This document shows positions 11,374 through 22,090 of a DNA stretch of 64,000 nucleotides, piece by piece (position 1 is the first letter of the stretch; every line of letters begins with the position of its first letter). Position numbers and translations under genes: made by a program. The DNA is from Posidonia oceanica (taxonomy: Eukaryota > Streptophyta > Magnoliopsida > Alismatales > Posidoniaceae). The stretch lies in NCBI GenBank assembly GCA_037176725.1, contig JAZBRS010000059.1, positions 11,705,001 through 11,769,000 of the forward strand, written 5' to 3'. A model generated the notes under the pieces. The model was given only the letters and a program-made list of their open reading frames with translations. It had not been told where the DNA came from and searched no databases.

Positions 11374-11455
11374 GATGGGGTGTCAACAGATGCCCCTCCT
11401 TGAGCAAGGTCAAGCGGAGCGAGGCCGCTGCTCAGGGTTGACAAGACACCCCATC
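11374..11455. repeat. Inverted repeat across the 3' LTR / polypurine tract junction (A)
   Basis: GATGGGGTGTC at 11374-11384 (inside the LTR end) is exactly complementary to GACACCCCATC at 11445-11455 (inside the element). The polypurine tract and a smaller hairpin (TGAGCA at 11401-11406 with TGCTCA at 11429-11434) lie in the loop. The same arrangement is present in D at 53790-53880. Confidence 0.75.
11389..11401 (-). promoter_or_regulatory. Polypurine tract of element A
   Basis: Read on the minus strand, AAGGAGGGGCATC ends immediately at the TGTTGACACC start of the 3' LTR. The identical 13 bases precede the 3' LTR of element E (47241-47253), and a near-identical tract precedes that of D. It is the plus-strand DNA primer for reverse transcription. 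Confidence 0.9.
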
Positions 11456-13294
11456 TGACCGGCGGGAGCAGCGATTTGCTATGGGCGTGAGCTACTTATT
11501 CGGCGAATGCACCGAAGATCGTAGCCCGTTGCCGCAATGCAAAATACAGGGTGCAGATGGATGAATGCTAAGTGTGTAATGCGTGCTAATGCAAATGCAA
11601 TGCAAGAGTTAGTACAAAAGTTAGCCAATTAGGAGAAAATGCTGATGCTGTGCAAGTGAGGTCAATGATATTAAAGTAGTATGCAATGCTAGCTGAGAAG
11701 ATGCAGAGATGATGCAAGAGAAAATGCTAAATGGACGCGATGCGGCGCAAGGATCTGGCAGGAAAGCCAGACTTGCGCGACAAAGCAAGGGAAAACAGGG
11801 TGCAGCTCGTCCCCGCCCGGGGAGCAAGCTAGCAGAAGAGAAAAGAGGGGTGCGAGGGTAGAGAGGCCAACTCTCCTATCACAAAAAAGGAGGTGCATGA
11901 CTTTGCCTTCCTGGGGCAAGGTCACGCCAAAAAGGGTGATAAGGTGACGGGCTTATCGTCCGGATAGTTTACGGTCCTATCAAAGAAATAAGCAATTAAG
12001 CACAGATAAGCAAAGAAATCTGCAACAATCTCGCGGACACGGGGGCGAGGGCCGGCAGGAGATCTGGACCAGCGCAGCTTGAGTGGCGTCAACGCGCTCT
12101 GCTGGGGAGAAGTACTGTCTCAGAGTCGAAGCGAGTTGCAGAGCGGAATGATTGCTAGAAGAGGAATGATAGAAGAGGATGCATGTATGCATGATGCAGG
12201 TGATATGCTTATGAAGATGAGTAGTATGCTTAGATGGATGAGTATGCTTGGATGAATGAGTATGCTTGGATGGATGAGTATGCTTGGATAGATGAGTATG
12301 CTTGGATGCCCTCAGCATACGGAGTGCTTTGGTGCCCGCTGCAAAGGAAGGGAGTGGTCCCTGACTCACTGGGCCCTACCTAGACTCTTGGCTTGCTGGT
12401 GGCGCTCCGGAACAAGTGTTGGCATTGTACAGGTGGTGGTGTGGTGAGGACAGGCTATTGGCCAAACTCTCAGGACCTACACCTATTCTTTCAGCTCTCT
12501 TTTTTTGATTGATTTCTCCCTCATAGGCATGCAGTCTTTCTCTGCCCCTAGCTAGGAGAAGGGTGAGTGTTTGCTCTTGAAGGGATGTGGTAGATTCTTT
12601 TAAGCTCGACATGCTGGGGATCTCTAGTGAAGCATGAGGGATAATGGTGCCTGTGTTTTTCGGGTTGTATTTTCCTCTCTTTTTTTTGCTTTGCTTGCTT
12701 TTTCCCCCTTTTTTTTTGGGTTTTTGTTCTATCTCTTTTCTCTTTTTTTTTGCTTGTTGTTTTGCTTTTCTCTTTTTTTTCAGGCTTTTGCTATCCCCAT
12801 TTTGGTGGCAAAAGGAGGGTGTTTGAAATGTAATGGATTTAGGTTTTGGGTCTGCTGTGTGATGGGTAGAAGGAGCAGGGTTAGACTGCACACCCCTATT
12901 TCTAGGGCCGGCTTCTGTTCCGTGGATATGCCCAAACCTAGGTGTCTACTCTCGCTTTTTCCAGACTCACATCCTAACATTTTTTCTCCCTCAGAGGTGT
13001 ATGTCCTTGCGAGATTAGGCGGTTCGCCTGTCCTCGTTGGTGGTGGCTCCCTCACTAGCTAAGACATCTGAGTAGTGCTAGGTGAGGTAGGGTGACTCTT
13101 TCCAGAGCAGGCAAGCACTTCCGGTTTTCATCACTGGGCGAAAGATACAATGCTTGAGAGGATGACGATGATGATTTTGGAGAGAGAGAATGCAAGAGTT
13201 GAAAGGATGACGATGATGATTTGAATAGATGTGGCAAGAGGCGAGAATGCAAGTGCAAGTGGGAGAAGGGCATCTGCAACGGGGCCACTTTCGG
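11402..13294 (-). other. 3' non-coding region of element A
   Basis: These 1.9 kb lie between integrase and the polypurine tract, with no credible gene. They contain a hairpin-rich segment (11402-11460), one remnant of the tandem unit seen in D (GATAGTTTACGGTCC near 11965), an 18-19-bp repeat at 12220-12310, a polypyrimidine run on the + strand (12660-12790) and a twofold repeat containing GGATGACGATGATGATTT at 13155-13230. Compared with D, about 3.3 kb containing the tandem array and the PMD ORF is absent. The flanks on both sides of that gap remain recognisable. Confidence 0.7.
12220..12310. repeat. Short tandem repeat GATGAGTATGCTTGGATG-type
   Basis: About five imperfect units of 18-19 bp, read directly. 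The His/Ser/Lys-rich open frame on the minus strand is a by-product of the period. Confidence 0.8.
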
Positions 13295-14527
13295 CTACTG
13301 ATAGTACTTCTTTAGATAGCAGAGGTTGACGGGCTCAGACTGCTCGACCCGGTCCATATCCTCAAGAGTTGCAGCACCTCCCGAAAAGATCTGCTTGACC
13401 ACAAAGGGGCCACGCCAGTTGGGTCGGAATTTCCCTCGACCGTCAGGCAAATGAATGGCGCGCAAGACAAGGTCCCCTGGCTGAAAGTTTCTGGGCTGGA
13501 CCTTCTTCAGGAATGCTCTGGCCATCCGCTTCTGATAGCAGTGAGCGTTGTGCATAGCTTGCAGTCTGCGCTCATCAATTAAGTTCAGTTGGATGCAGCG
13601 GTCTTCGACCCATTCTGCCTCTTCCAACTCAGCTTCTCGTAGGATCCACAGAGAGGGGATCTCTACTTCAACAGGTAACACCGCTTCCATTCCGTACACC
13701 AGAGAGTACGGGGTGGCTCCTGTAGAGGTCCAGATTGATGTCCTGTACGCCCAGAGTGCGTACGGGAGCTTGTCGTGCCAATCCTTGTGGGTTTCTGCCA
13801 TTTTCTTCAGAATCTTGACAATGTTCTTGTTTGCAGATTCCACAGCTCCGTTCATTTGTGGCCGATAGGGCGAGGATCGATGATGCTTGATCTTGAGACT
13901 TTGCAGGAATTCCTCGATCCTTTTGGCAATGAAGTTTGTGCCATTATCAGAGATGACTGAGTGCGGGACCCCATATCGGGCAATGATATTGTTCTTGATA
14001 AATTTTTCTGTTGCCACAGCGGTGACTGTTCTGTAAGAGGCTGCTTCCACCCATTTGGTAAAGTAATCGATCGCTACCAGAATGTAACGATGACCGTTTG
14101 AAGCAGCAGGGTGGATGGCGCCAATGACATCGATCCCCCAGGTGGAGAAAGGCCACGGCGAGGACATGTTGTGCAGCTGATGTGGAGGGGCCTTGATGAA
14201 GTTACCATGAATCTGACAGTTGTGGCATCTACGCACGAACCGGCAGCAGTCAGCTTCCATGGTCTGCCAGAAATATCCTTGCAGCATGATCTTCTTGGCC
14301 AGGAAGACGCCGTTCATGTGCGAGCCACAGGTCCCCGCATGCACTTGGAGCATCAGCGTGTCAGCCTCCGATTTGTTCAGGCAGCGCAGTAGCATCTGAT
14401 TGTATGACCTTCTGTACAGCTGCCCAGCCCCCAACACATACTTTGACGCCAGATGCGCCAGAGTTCTCTTGTCTGCTGCTGCGGTATCGGGAGGAAAGCT
14501 GCCAGACTCTAGGAAAGATTTTATATC
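13295..14527 (-). CDS. int: Integrase of element A
   Basis: This integrase would insert the cDNA into the chromosome. It is the C-terminal part of the gag-pol polyprotein. The zinc finger is readable as H-x-H with C-x2-C (VHAG, GSH, RCHNCQ). The catalytic triad is all present: Asp in TWGIDVIG, Asp in VISDNGTNF and Glu in GAVESANKN. The C-terminal domain follows (PGDLVLRAIHL, GKFRPNWRGPFVV), ending SEPVNLCYLKKYYQ and a TAG at 13295-13297. There is no chromodomain, which separates it from chromoviruses and fits the Tat group. The frame is open from 14527, but translation from upstream is blocked by the stop at 14528-14530 and earlier ones. Confidence 0.93.
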   Translation of the reverse strand, partial: DIKSFLESGSFPPDTAAADKRTLAHLASKYVLGAGQLYRRSYNQMLLRCLNKSEADTLMLQVHAGTCGSHMNGVFLAKKIMLQGYFWQTMEADCCRFVRRCHNCQIHGNFIKAPPHQLHNMSSPWPFSTWGIDVIGAIHPAASNGHRYILVAIDYFTKWVEAASYRTVTAVATEKFIKNNIIARYGVPHSVISDNGTNFIAKRIEEFLQSLKIKHHRSSPYRPQMNGAVESANKNIVKILKKMAETHKDWHDKLPYALWAYRTSIWTSTGATPYSLVYGMEAVLPVEVEIPSLWILREAELEEAEWVEDRCIQLNLIDERRLQAMHNAHCYQKRMARAFLKKVQPRNFQPGDLVLRAIHLPDGRGKFRPNWRGPFVVKQIFSGGAATLEDMDRVEQSEPVNLCYLKKYYQ

Positions 14528-16501
14528 TCAATACCAGGGCTGCTCCTCTGCTGGATCCGCCTCTTCTATGTTCAGGCAATATGTAGGCTGCTCAATGCGA
14601 GTAACAGATACATCCACTGCACCGTCTTCAGATATAGTGAGCCAGGATGCCAAAGTTGCCAATGCGTCTGCGTACGCGTTCTTGGCTCTGTTCATGTATG
14701 TGAAGCAGATGCTCTCAAATTCTTCCATCAGCCTCAGCAGGTGTTCGTGATACGGCACAAGCTTGGGATCTTTTGTCCTCCAGTCGCCGTTCACTTGAGA
14801 AATTACCAGCATGGCATCACCGTGCACATGCAGCCTCTGCGCCTTGTGTCCGAGGGCGACTTTCAATCCCAGGATGCATGCTTCATATTCTGCCTCATTG
14901 TTCGTGCATGCGAAAGTCAACTTCCTCGCGAAGGGAATCATCTGTCCCTGGGGCGTGGTCAGCACTGCGTCTACGCCTCGGCCCTTTTTGTTGACTGCAC
15001 CAACAAAGTAAAGCTGCCATTCCTCTTGTTCTTCAGGATTTTTTTGCTCAGAGTCCTCCATTGCGAAGAGGATGTCTTCATCAGGGAACTGTGTCTGGAG
15101 GGGTTGGTATTCAGGCAGAGGAAGGTCAGCAAGATGGTCTGCCATGGCCTGACCCTTCATGGATTTCTGTGTGACAAAGGTGATGTCGTACTGAGACAAT
15201 AACACCTGCCACTTAGCACATCTGCCCACTATGGCCGGCTTTTGGAAGAGGAACTTGATAGGATCATGCCGGCATAAGAGCTGTACTGGGTATGCCATCA
15301 TGTAGTGCCTTAGTTTCTGTGCAGCCCAGACAAGGGACAAATAGGTCTTCTCTAGTGTACTGTACCTGGCTTCGCATTCATTAAATTTCTTGCTCAGGTA
15401 ATAGATGGCGCGCTCCCTTCTACCAGATTCGTCATGTTGGCCCAAGACGGCGCCCATGGAATGCTGCGTGGTAGAAAGGTAGAGAAGCAAAGGTCTCCCG
15501 GGTGTAGGCGGGACCAGGACAGGAGGCTTGATCAGCAGCTGCTTGATCTTGGCAAATGTAGCCTGACACTCCTCGCTCCAGTGAATCTGCACATTCTTCT
15601 TCAAGAGCTTGAATATGGGCTCGTAGATGGGCGTAAGCTGTGCAATAAAGCGACTGATATATTGTAAACGCCCAAGCAGACTTCTGACTTCCTTTTCAGT
15701 TTTACAGGGTGGCATGTCCACGATGGCTTGTGCTTTCAACGGGTCCACCTCAATCCCCCTTTGGCTAACAATGTAGCCGAGCAATTTGCCAGAAGACACC
15801 CCGAATACGCACTTCTTGGGATTTAGGCGCAGCTTGTACTTCCGTAGACGGTCAAAGAGCTTTTTGAGACAGGTAAGATGATCTTCAGGCTCTTTGGTTT
15901 TAGCAATCATGTCGTCTACATAGACCTCTACTTCTTGGTGCATGAGGTCGTGGAACAGCGCAGTCATGGCCCTCTGATAGGTCGTACCAGCATTTTTCAG
16001 GCCGAACGGCATGACTTGGTAGCAGAAGACTCCCCAAGGGGTGATGAATGAAGTCTTTTCCATGTCTTCTTCTGCCATTTTGATTTGATTGTATCCAGAA
16101 AAGCCGTCCATGAAGGAGAGCATCTTGTGGCCCGCTGTATTGTCGACTAGGACGTCAATGTGAGGCAATGGAAAGTCGTCCTTGGGACTCGCTTTGTTCA
16201 GGTCCCTATAGTCGATGCAGATCCGGATTCGGCCATCTTTCTTGGGCACAGGTACAATGTTTGCCAGCCACTCAGGATAAAGAACGACCTTCAGAAAGTT
16301 GACTCTGAGCTGCTTCATTATCTTTTCCTTGATCATGAGCAGCCACTGCGGTCGCCATCTTCTTAGCTTCTGCTTCACTGGCTTGGCATCCGGGTTTAAG
16401 GGCAGATTGTGCACCACTACTTCTATGTCAAGGCCGACCATATCCTCGTAACTCTAGGCGAAGACATCCGCATATTCTTTCAGGAATGCGATGAACTCTG
16501 C
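14528..16501 (-). pseudogene. pol: Reverse transcriptase, RNase H and second RNase H of element A
   Basis: The domains read in order are as follows. The RT approach is PVKQKLRRWRPQW. RT follows, with the motifs VPKKDGRIRICIDYRDLN, MPFGLKNAG and YVDDM at about 15907-15925. Next is a connection/RNase H-like domain whose first catalytic Asp region reads LYLSTTQHSMGAVL, so the Asp is missing, as is usual for the degenerate first domain in this group. Last is the archaeal-type second RNase H (CTNNEAEYEACILGL, VHGDAML, NAYADALA). In that second domain the expected FDG reads FVG (near 14990), losing the first metal-binding Asp. Stops are TAG at 16454-16456 (in DVFA-x-SYEDM, where Trp is usual) and TGA at 14528-14530. 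The DNA-synthesis core itself is uninterrupted. Confidence 0.92.
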
Positions 16502-18328
16502 TCAAGCCTGGGAGGACAGCTGGGCACTGATACGAACTTCTCTGACTTCCTCAGCTGTGCCGATGTTGACAACCTCCGTTTCTTCTTCAACATGGAGGTT
16601 GGGGCCTTCTGGGTCGTCGTCATAGGGCCGGAACTCGGGCAATGATTCATCAGTCTCATCCATGCCCGTATCATCCTCCTCTCCATAAGCAATAAGTTCC
16701 GAAAGGATCTCTTTCTCAAAGGAAGGACTTGTGATGTCGAAAGAGTGCATGTGTTCCGCTGCCTGGCCCTGGTGACGCTTCCGGATGGTCATGCTTACTC
16801 GAGTGTTCTTGTAGCCTCGGTGCGCGACCTCCGTCCCAGCAATTCCTTCTGCTGTTTGCTCTGGCCTGACTAATTCTGTTGAGTGCTCTACTGATTCTGC
16901 TAAGGGCCTTGTTGATTCTGCTGTTGATGCTGCTGACTGTTCTGCTGCTGGGGCTGCTGACAGCTCTGTTACTGGTTCTGCTTTCTGCTCTGTTTCTGCT
17001 GCTGCTTGCACTGCTGATGGTTCCTCCTCCGGGTCTTCTAATGTGCTCGCAGAGGATATGCCGGACTGGCAGCTGATCTGAGCACTGCCGCTCGATATAC
17101 TGCTCAAGTGAGGCATGTGTTGCACAAACCACCTAGACCCGCCTTCTGATTGGAGAGTAATGAGCTCATCTGGTCTAGGGGAGTCCGGCGCTGCTGAGTC
17201 TTCTTCCAGGACCATGATAGAGGCACGGTCTTCTTGCAGAGGAGGGTCCGTAACCACGGCTTTCCTTTTCCTTTCTGCAGCTTGATGCTCTGCCAGGTCT
17301 TCTGCTATCGACTTGATCTGTTCTTGATAGAGTAGCTCTAAGTCAGACATCCAAGAATCGACTTGGGCTTCTATCGCCACTCCTTCTTCCTCGTCCGAGG
17401 GGGAGTCGACGTAGTAGGCGCCGGGGGCCTGCGGCACTGGCCCGGCTGCAAGACGGATTGCTGCCCTTGGGATCTGCATGATCTGGTTCACGGGCGGGTC
17501 CGATGGCGGCAACTCTGATGTAGAAGGCCCAAATAGACAAGTCGGTGGTGCCATAGATGGATATGCTGCCAGGGTCACTGTTGGAGAGTAAGCAGGGGTG
17601 CTCTTCAGAGGGCTCAAGGGCCCGGAGAGTGTAGTGCTCAGTTGGCCTTCTGTATCGGGCCGTAACTGAGAGAGTGCAGCCTCTGACGCCATGGGGTCTT
17701 GCCATGAGAGCTGCTGCTGGTTGTCGGGAGGATGCGAAGCGGACTGCGCCTGCTGCATTCCTGGAGATGTGGATGCTGAAGCGGGCTGAGCCACGCTGCT
17801 GACTATATTGATTGACTGCCCCTCCAGAGAGGGGGACAGTGGCACTGATGTAACTGTGACCGCTGGTAGCATGCTTGGTTCTGCCAGAAGGAGTGTCTCT
17901 GACTCCTGCACTGCTGCTGTCTGTACTTGGGAAGCTGATGTGGCTGCAAAAGAGTGGGAACTTGCCAGTTCTGCCACAGGGCCTGCTGAGCTGCCTGCTG
18001 TTTCTGCCAGAGGAAGAGCTGAATAGATTGACTGTGTGGCCTCTGCTCTGATCACTGTTTCTACTGTGCCGGTTGGGACTGCCTCTGTTGTGCCAGACTG
18101 CTCCTCATCGGAGTAGTAGTCCTCAACACACACCCAATCCTCTGTCGGTGCCGTGTCTTGATCGTCGGTCGATCCCAGGGTTCCTGCACTGGTAAAGTTA
18201 GTGAGGTCTCTGGGAATGGCTGATTCTGGATTGTTGAGCTGAGAGCAGTGATCTTCGTTGGTCTTGGGCTCGTAGCCGAGGCCTTCAGATTTCCTTCGCT
18301 CCACTGCTACGATCGGCTCTGCGATCCC
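16502..18328 (-). pseudogene. Low-complexity linker between protease and RT, element A
   Basis: This polyprotein segment of about 600 residues is rich in Ser, Ala, Thr, Glu and Pro. It has an acidic phrase (DWVCVEDYYSDEEQSG) near its start and YYVDSPSDEEEG in the middle. Its end (VVNIGTAEEVREVRIS) resembles the usual lead-in to Tat reverse transcriptases. The same segment in D (58943-60110) keeps the two acidic phrases. No enzymatic domain is recognised. It is open throughout except for TGA at 16502-16504, in frame with its neighbours. Confidence 0.75.
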
Positions 18329-18991
18329 CTAGCCGTGACGCCCGAGTGGTGTACCCTTTATGTAACCCCACCTGTGACATACATTCTCGACCATTCGAAA
18401 GGGATTGCTGTGAACGGTCAAGGAGTTGACGTGTTCAAGATCAGGAATGAAGTTAACTGGCTCGCACCGATTAACGCGATATAGGGCTTCAGAAGTCTCG
18501 GGGTCAAACGGGATAGATTGCGAAGACACGGGGGAGACCGCTTCGATCCGCTCCTTCTCAAAGTTCTCCGCCATGACGACAATGACATCGTCGCCGCGAC
18601 GGTACTTTATCATTCGATGGAGGGTCGAAGGAAGGACCTGATGCTTGTGGAGCCACGGGCGCCCAAGTAGAAGATTGAAGTTCGGCTGCAAGTCGACGAC
18701 ATAGAATTCTACGTCGAAGACAACTGGGCCAATAGCAAGAGGAATAATCAGGATCCCTAGAGCGTCATGGTGAGTGTTGTCAAAGGCTGTCATTCCCTTC
18801 ACGGCTGGCGTGATGTCCTCGGCTTTGAATCCGAGCTTGGTTGCAGTACGCAAGGGGCAGACGTTAAGGCCTGACCCATTATCAACCAGTGTTAGGGGAA
18901 TGCGAAAGTTTTTGAACTGCACCGTGACGAATAGGGGCTGGTTGTGATTAATCCCCACCGGAGGCAGCTCATCACTCGTAAAAGAGATGAC
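18329..18991 (-). pseudogene. pro: Retropepsin-like protease of element A
   Basis: This aspartic protease would cut the polyprotein. The active-site phrase is LVDNGSGLNVCPL, with Asp-Asn-Gly-Ser in place of the commoner Asp-Ser/Thr-Gly. DNGS is also present in D, so it is normal for this family. Downstream are FDVEFYVVDL and LLGRPWLHKHQ, typical of plant Ty3 proteases. The domain itself is uninterrupted; it ends at TAG 18329-18331, where D has Gln (CAA). The next stop upstream is TAG 18992-18994, where D has CAG. Confidence 0.9.
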
Positions 18992-19960
18992 CTAGGGCTC
19001 CGCAATCAACCCAACCATGCTCTCCAAGGCTGAAGGCTCAATGGACTGGGACACACGGGCAGCCTGGAACACGCGAAGAAAAGCCTCGCGGTGTTCGGTA
19101 AAGGTGTGGATCAAGTCCCAGATAGAAATGTCGGCTTTGACCTTCTTAAGCTGGGAGGTCAAGTCTGCCTTAGGTTGGCTCTTTTTGGCAAGGGGAGGGG
19201 TAGTTCTGGCAGGCTCTAAGGGGGTAGTGGCAGGAAGTTGGGTTACTACAGGTTGGGCAGGGATCTGGCTAGCTATAGGCTGGCTCGAGGTTAGATCTGC
19301 TATGGGTTGGCTAGAGGGTGGGGGCATAACAGGTCTAGGGTGAGTTGGCCTAATTGCCGGTGTTGGGGGCCTGTAAACCCTCCCCGATCGCGTTACTTCC
19401 GCGCACATCTCTGTGGCGTAGCTGTAAGGGACGCGATGGGTGTCCAGGGTCAAATCAATGACGACTGCAGCACGTGCTGCGAGCACAGGAGAGGTTACAG
19501 GGGGACCTACGGGGTACTGAGGTCTCTCTAGAGGGTATGGTTGTTGGGGTGGGAAGGCTGGGGTAGGTTGAGGTCTGCCTAGAAGGTGTAGCTGAGGTCG
19601 CCCTAAGAGGTGGATGGGGGAACTAGGCTGGGCCCTAGCTAGAAGGTGCACAGGAGATTGAGCCTGGGGAAGCACGGTGGGAGGCGCGAGAGGGCGCTTC
19701 GGCCTGGCACGCGGTCGGATCATGTGAATTCCCGACTCGGAGCCGGCAACTGCCGCGAGATAGAGATCTTGGGGGAAAGGCTCAGAGATGTCAGAGATGA
19801 GATCAGAAGGGTCTACCACAGAGGTAGCAAGCCCAGAAGGAAAGATAGAATGGATGCCTGAGGTTCCCGCCCCTCCCGGATAAGAGTGCTCCGGTAAGGG
19901 TTGGCGGGTGATGCCAGAATGAGGGGGAACAGCTGAGTGTGCAGATGCATGAGCGTGTGC
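18992..19960 (-). pseudogene. Proline-rich gag-protease spacer of element A
   Basis: This segment of about 320 codons lies between the gag zinc knuckle and protease, rich in Pro, Gln, Leu and Arg with repeated HLLGRPQ-type phrases. It is followed by a well-conserved part (RVPYSYATEMCAEVTRSGRVYRPP; KKVKADISIWDLIHT) also present in D. The latter phrase is widespread just upstream of protease in this group. The function is not recognised. Confidence 0.75.
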
Positions 19961-22090
19961 TTAAGTGGATGCCTCGTGCGTGTTGATCACAATCGTTCCC
20001 GATTCGATCAAGTCCTGAATAGCGTTCCGCAGGGAGAAGCAATTGTCCGTCGAATGCCCGGCGCTTCGATGGAAATTGCAGAAGAGGTCCGGCCTAAACC
20101 AATGCGGCAGAGGACTTGGTGGCAGACGAACCTCCGGGAACTTCAAGAGTGATGCAACCTTTGGCAAGATGACCGTGAGCGGTTCCACCAGTGGGGCGAA
20201 TCTCCGCTTCTCAATGGGTGGCCTTCTTTGCCTCTGGTATGAGCCTTGCTGAACCGGTGCGGCAGGATAGACCGGTCTAGCGGTGGTAGTGATGTGTGGT
20301 GTGGGTGGATTCCTAGGTGCAGGAGCATACACCATTTGAGCTGGGGCAGGCCGGGATGGCAAGCGAACAGGCACAGCAGGGGAGTCGACGAATGCAACAG
20401 CGGTTTTCGGCAGGTCCTTCCTCTTCGGGCGGTTGTTGCTGCTGCCGCTGTTGTTGTTGGAGGCACTGCTGTTGGCACTGTTACTGCTGATCACTGCCTG
20501 CTTAGCGAACGCAGAGAGAGCTGGGAAGTTGCCACTCCGCAAAGAACTCTCCACGCGCGCTCCAGCTCTGATGAGTGCCGCAAAAGTAGTGACTGGTTGG
20601 ATGCTAAGCAGAGCTCCGAGAGACGGCTGCGCCCCTTTGATAACGATCTCGATAGACTCCTCGTCAGAGGGTCTATCTCAAACCTGAGAGGCAAGGGCGC
20701 GCCAGCGGCCGACGTACTCCCCGAACGGCTCGCCAGAATTCTGCTTGATTGCGATCAAGTCCGCCCTCTTTGGGACCAGATCGAGGTTGAAGGAGTACTG
20801 TTCCAGGAATGCCTAACTGAGGTTGTTCCAAGTCTTGATGGCTGACATGTCAAGCGATGTAAACCACTTGAGTGCCGGCCCGGTCAAACTCTTCTGGAAC
20901 AAGCGGATCAGCAACCTCTCGTCAGCCTGAAGTTGAGCGAGATCACCGCAATATGCCTTCAAGTGTGCTACGGGGCAGCCCCTACCATTATACTTCTCGA
21001 AGTCCGGGATCTTGAACTTCGGAGGGAGTACCGCCTCTGGAAAGCAGCAGAGGTCCCGGAATTGGAAGGTCTGGTGCTCAGTACCCTGCACTAGTCGTAG
21101 TGCTTTCTCCAAGACGTCCATCCGGTTATTGATGGGGTCTGGGATTGCTGCTGTAGGAGAGGGATCAGCAGGGGTAGCGAGCACATACGCCGAATGGGTT
21201 GCACCTAAGTGCTCCTCCGGATCTACCATAGCGTCGCCTGGTGGAGCAACGGGATGGTCGGCGTATCCGTGCTGGGGGATTGTGTATGCAGGAGTGTATG
21301 CAGGATGCTGGACTTGATGCAGAGGAGAAGGGTAGATGCCATGCTGTGCTGTGATAGGGGTAGGATGACGGAGCACCAGTTGCTGTACAGGCGGGGTGCC
21401 AGACAACGAGCCAGTGAGGTACTGGGCTCCAGCCGGTCCAAAAGACTGACCACCAGAGGGAAGTGGAGCATGCTGTGCTAAGTGTTGTGCAGAAGGAGGC
21501 GGTAAACGAGCCCCCATCGTCGGAACCGTGAACAGTTGAGACGATGGTCGAGGCGGAGGTGTAGAGGTCGATGCATGGAATGCAGGAATTGGCCTCAGAG
21601 GAACCTCAGGAACGACAGGAATAGAAGAAGGACGAACTGATAGAGCCATGCCCTGCAGTTTCTGGGCAAGCTCCATCAGGTGCTGGTACTGCGCCTCGGG
21701 CGTCTCGCCAGTGGGGACGCTGAAGTGCAGTGCCGACGAAGGCTGAGAAACAAGTGGCACGGACACAGACTGTCCGGGAGGAAAGGATTCTACAGCAAAG
21801 GTCGCAGTGACGGTGGAAGGGATGTCGAAAGCGACGTATCCCTGGGATGGAGGGGGCAGTGGCGTCTCCGAAACGCGAGTAACGGTCGTCAAGATAGATT
21901 CGGCGACCAGATCCGGAGGAAGAGATGCTTGCCACTATCCCGGGACGTACTGAGAACCTAGAGACGTCAGGGGAGGAAACCCTGGCGTCGGAGGGGGAAC
22001 AAGGGGGACAGAAGGAGCGACCGGAGGGGCCGGAATGGAAACACCCTCCGTGACAGGAGTGAAAAGAGGCTCACTAACGTACTTAGCCAT
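19961..22090 (-). pseudogene. gag: gag of element A
   Basis: Capsid/nucleocapsid precursor. The start is taken as the ATG at 22090 (MAKYVSEPL). It has a Pro/Ser/Gln-rich N-terminal third, a Gag core (IPDFEKYNGRGCPVAHLKAY; LTGPALKWFTSLD; then FLEQYSFNLD), a Ser/Asn-rich stretch with RPKRKD, and a zinc knuckle reading C-x2-H-x4-H-x4-C (CNFHRSAGHSTDNC). Stops are TAG 21935-21937 (CAG in D), TAG 20813-20815 (CAG in D), TGA 20678-20680 (CGA in D) and TAA 19961-19963. No frameshift was seen: the pieces share one frame with protease and pol. Confidence 0.9.

Larger units (their letters stand above)
5616..11388 (-). mobile_element. Element A: 3' LTR (5773 bp)
   Basis: On the + strand it begins TGTAGCGATCC and ends TGTCAACA. 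It is a near-identical partner of 23413-29187. Relative to that copy it carries an extra 32-bp purine-rich unit at about 10915-10970 and is 19 bp shorter at about 6470 within a 30-bp repeat. It contains, on the + strand, the conserved R/U5 block (about 5880-6020), the 30-bp repeat (about 6270-6480), the TGCAATTTT-type decayed repeats (about 7260-8200), a GC-rich stretch (8230-9700), and a T-rich, gene-free stretch (9900-10680). Confidence 0.95.

Noticed and set aside
12634..13062. Phe/Leu-rich + strand open frame of 142 codons
   Set aside because: It lies in a polypyrimidine run opposite the sense strand of A and is not conserved in D.
20246..20845. + strand open frame of 199 codons, and similar ones at 62275-62856 and 62459-63049
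   Set aside because: Shadows of gag on the opposite strand; the minus-strand frame has the Gag domain.
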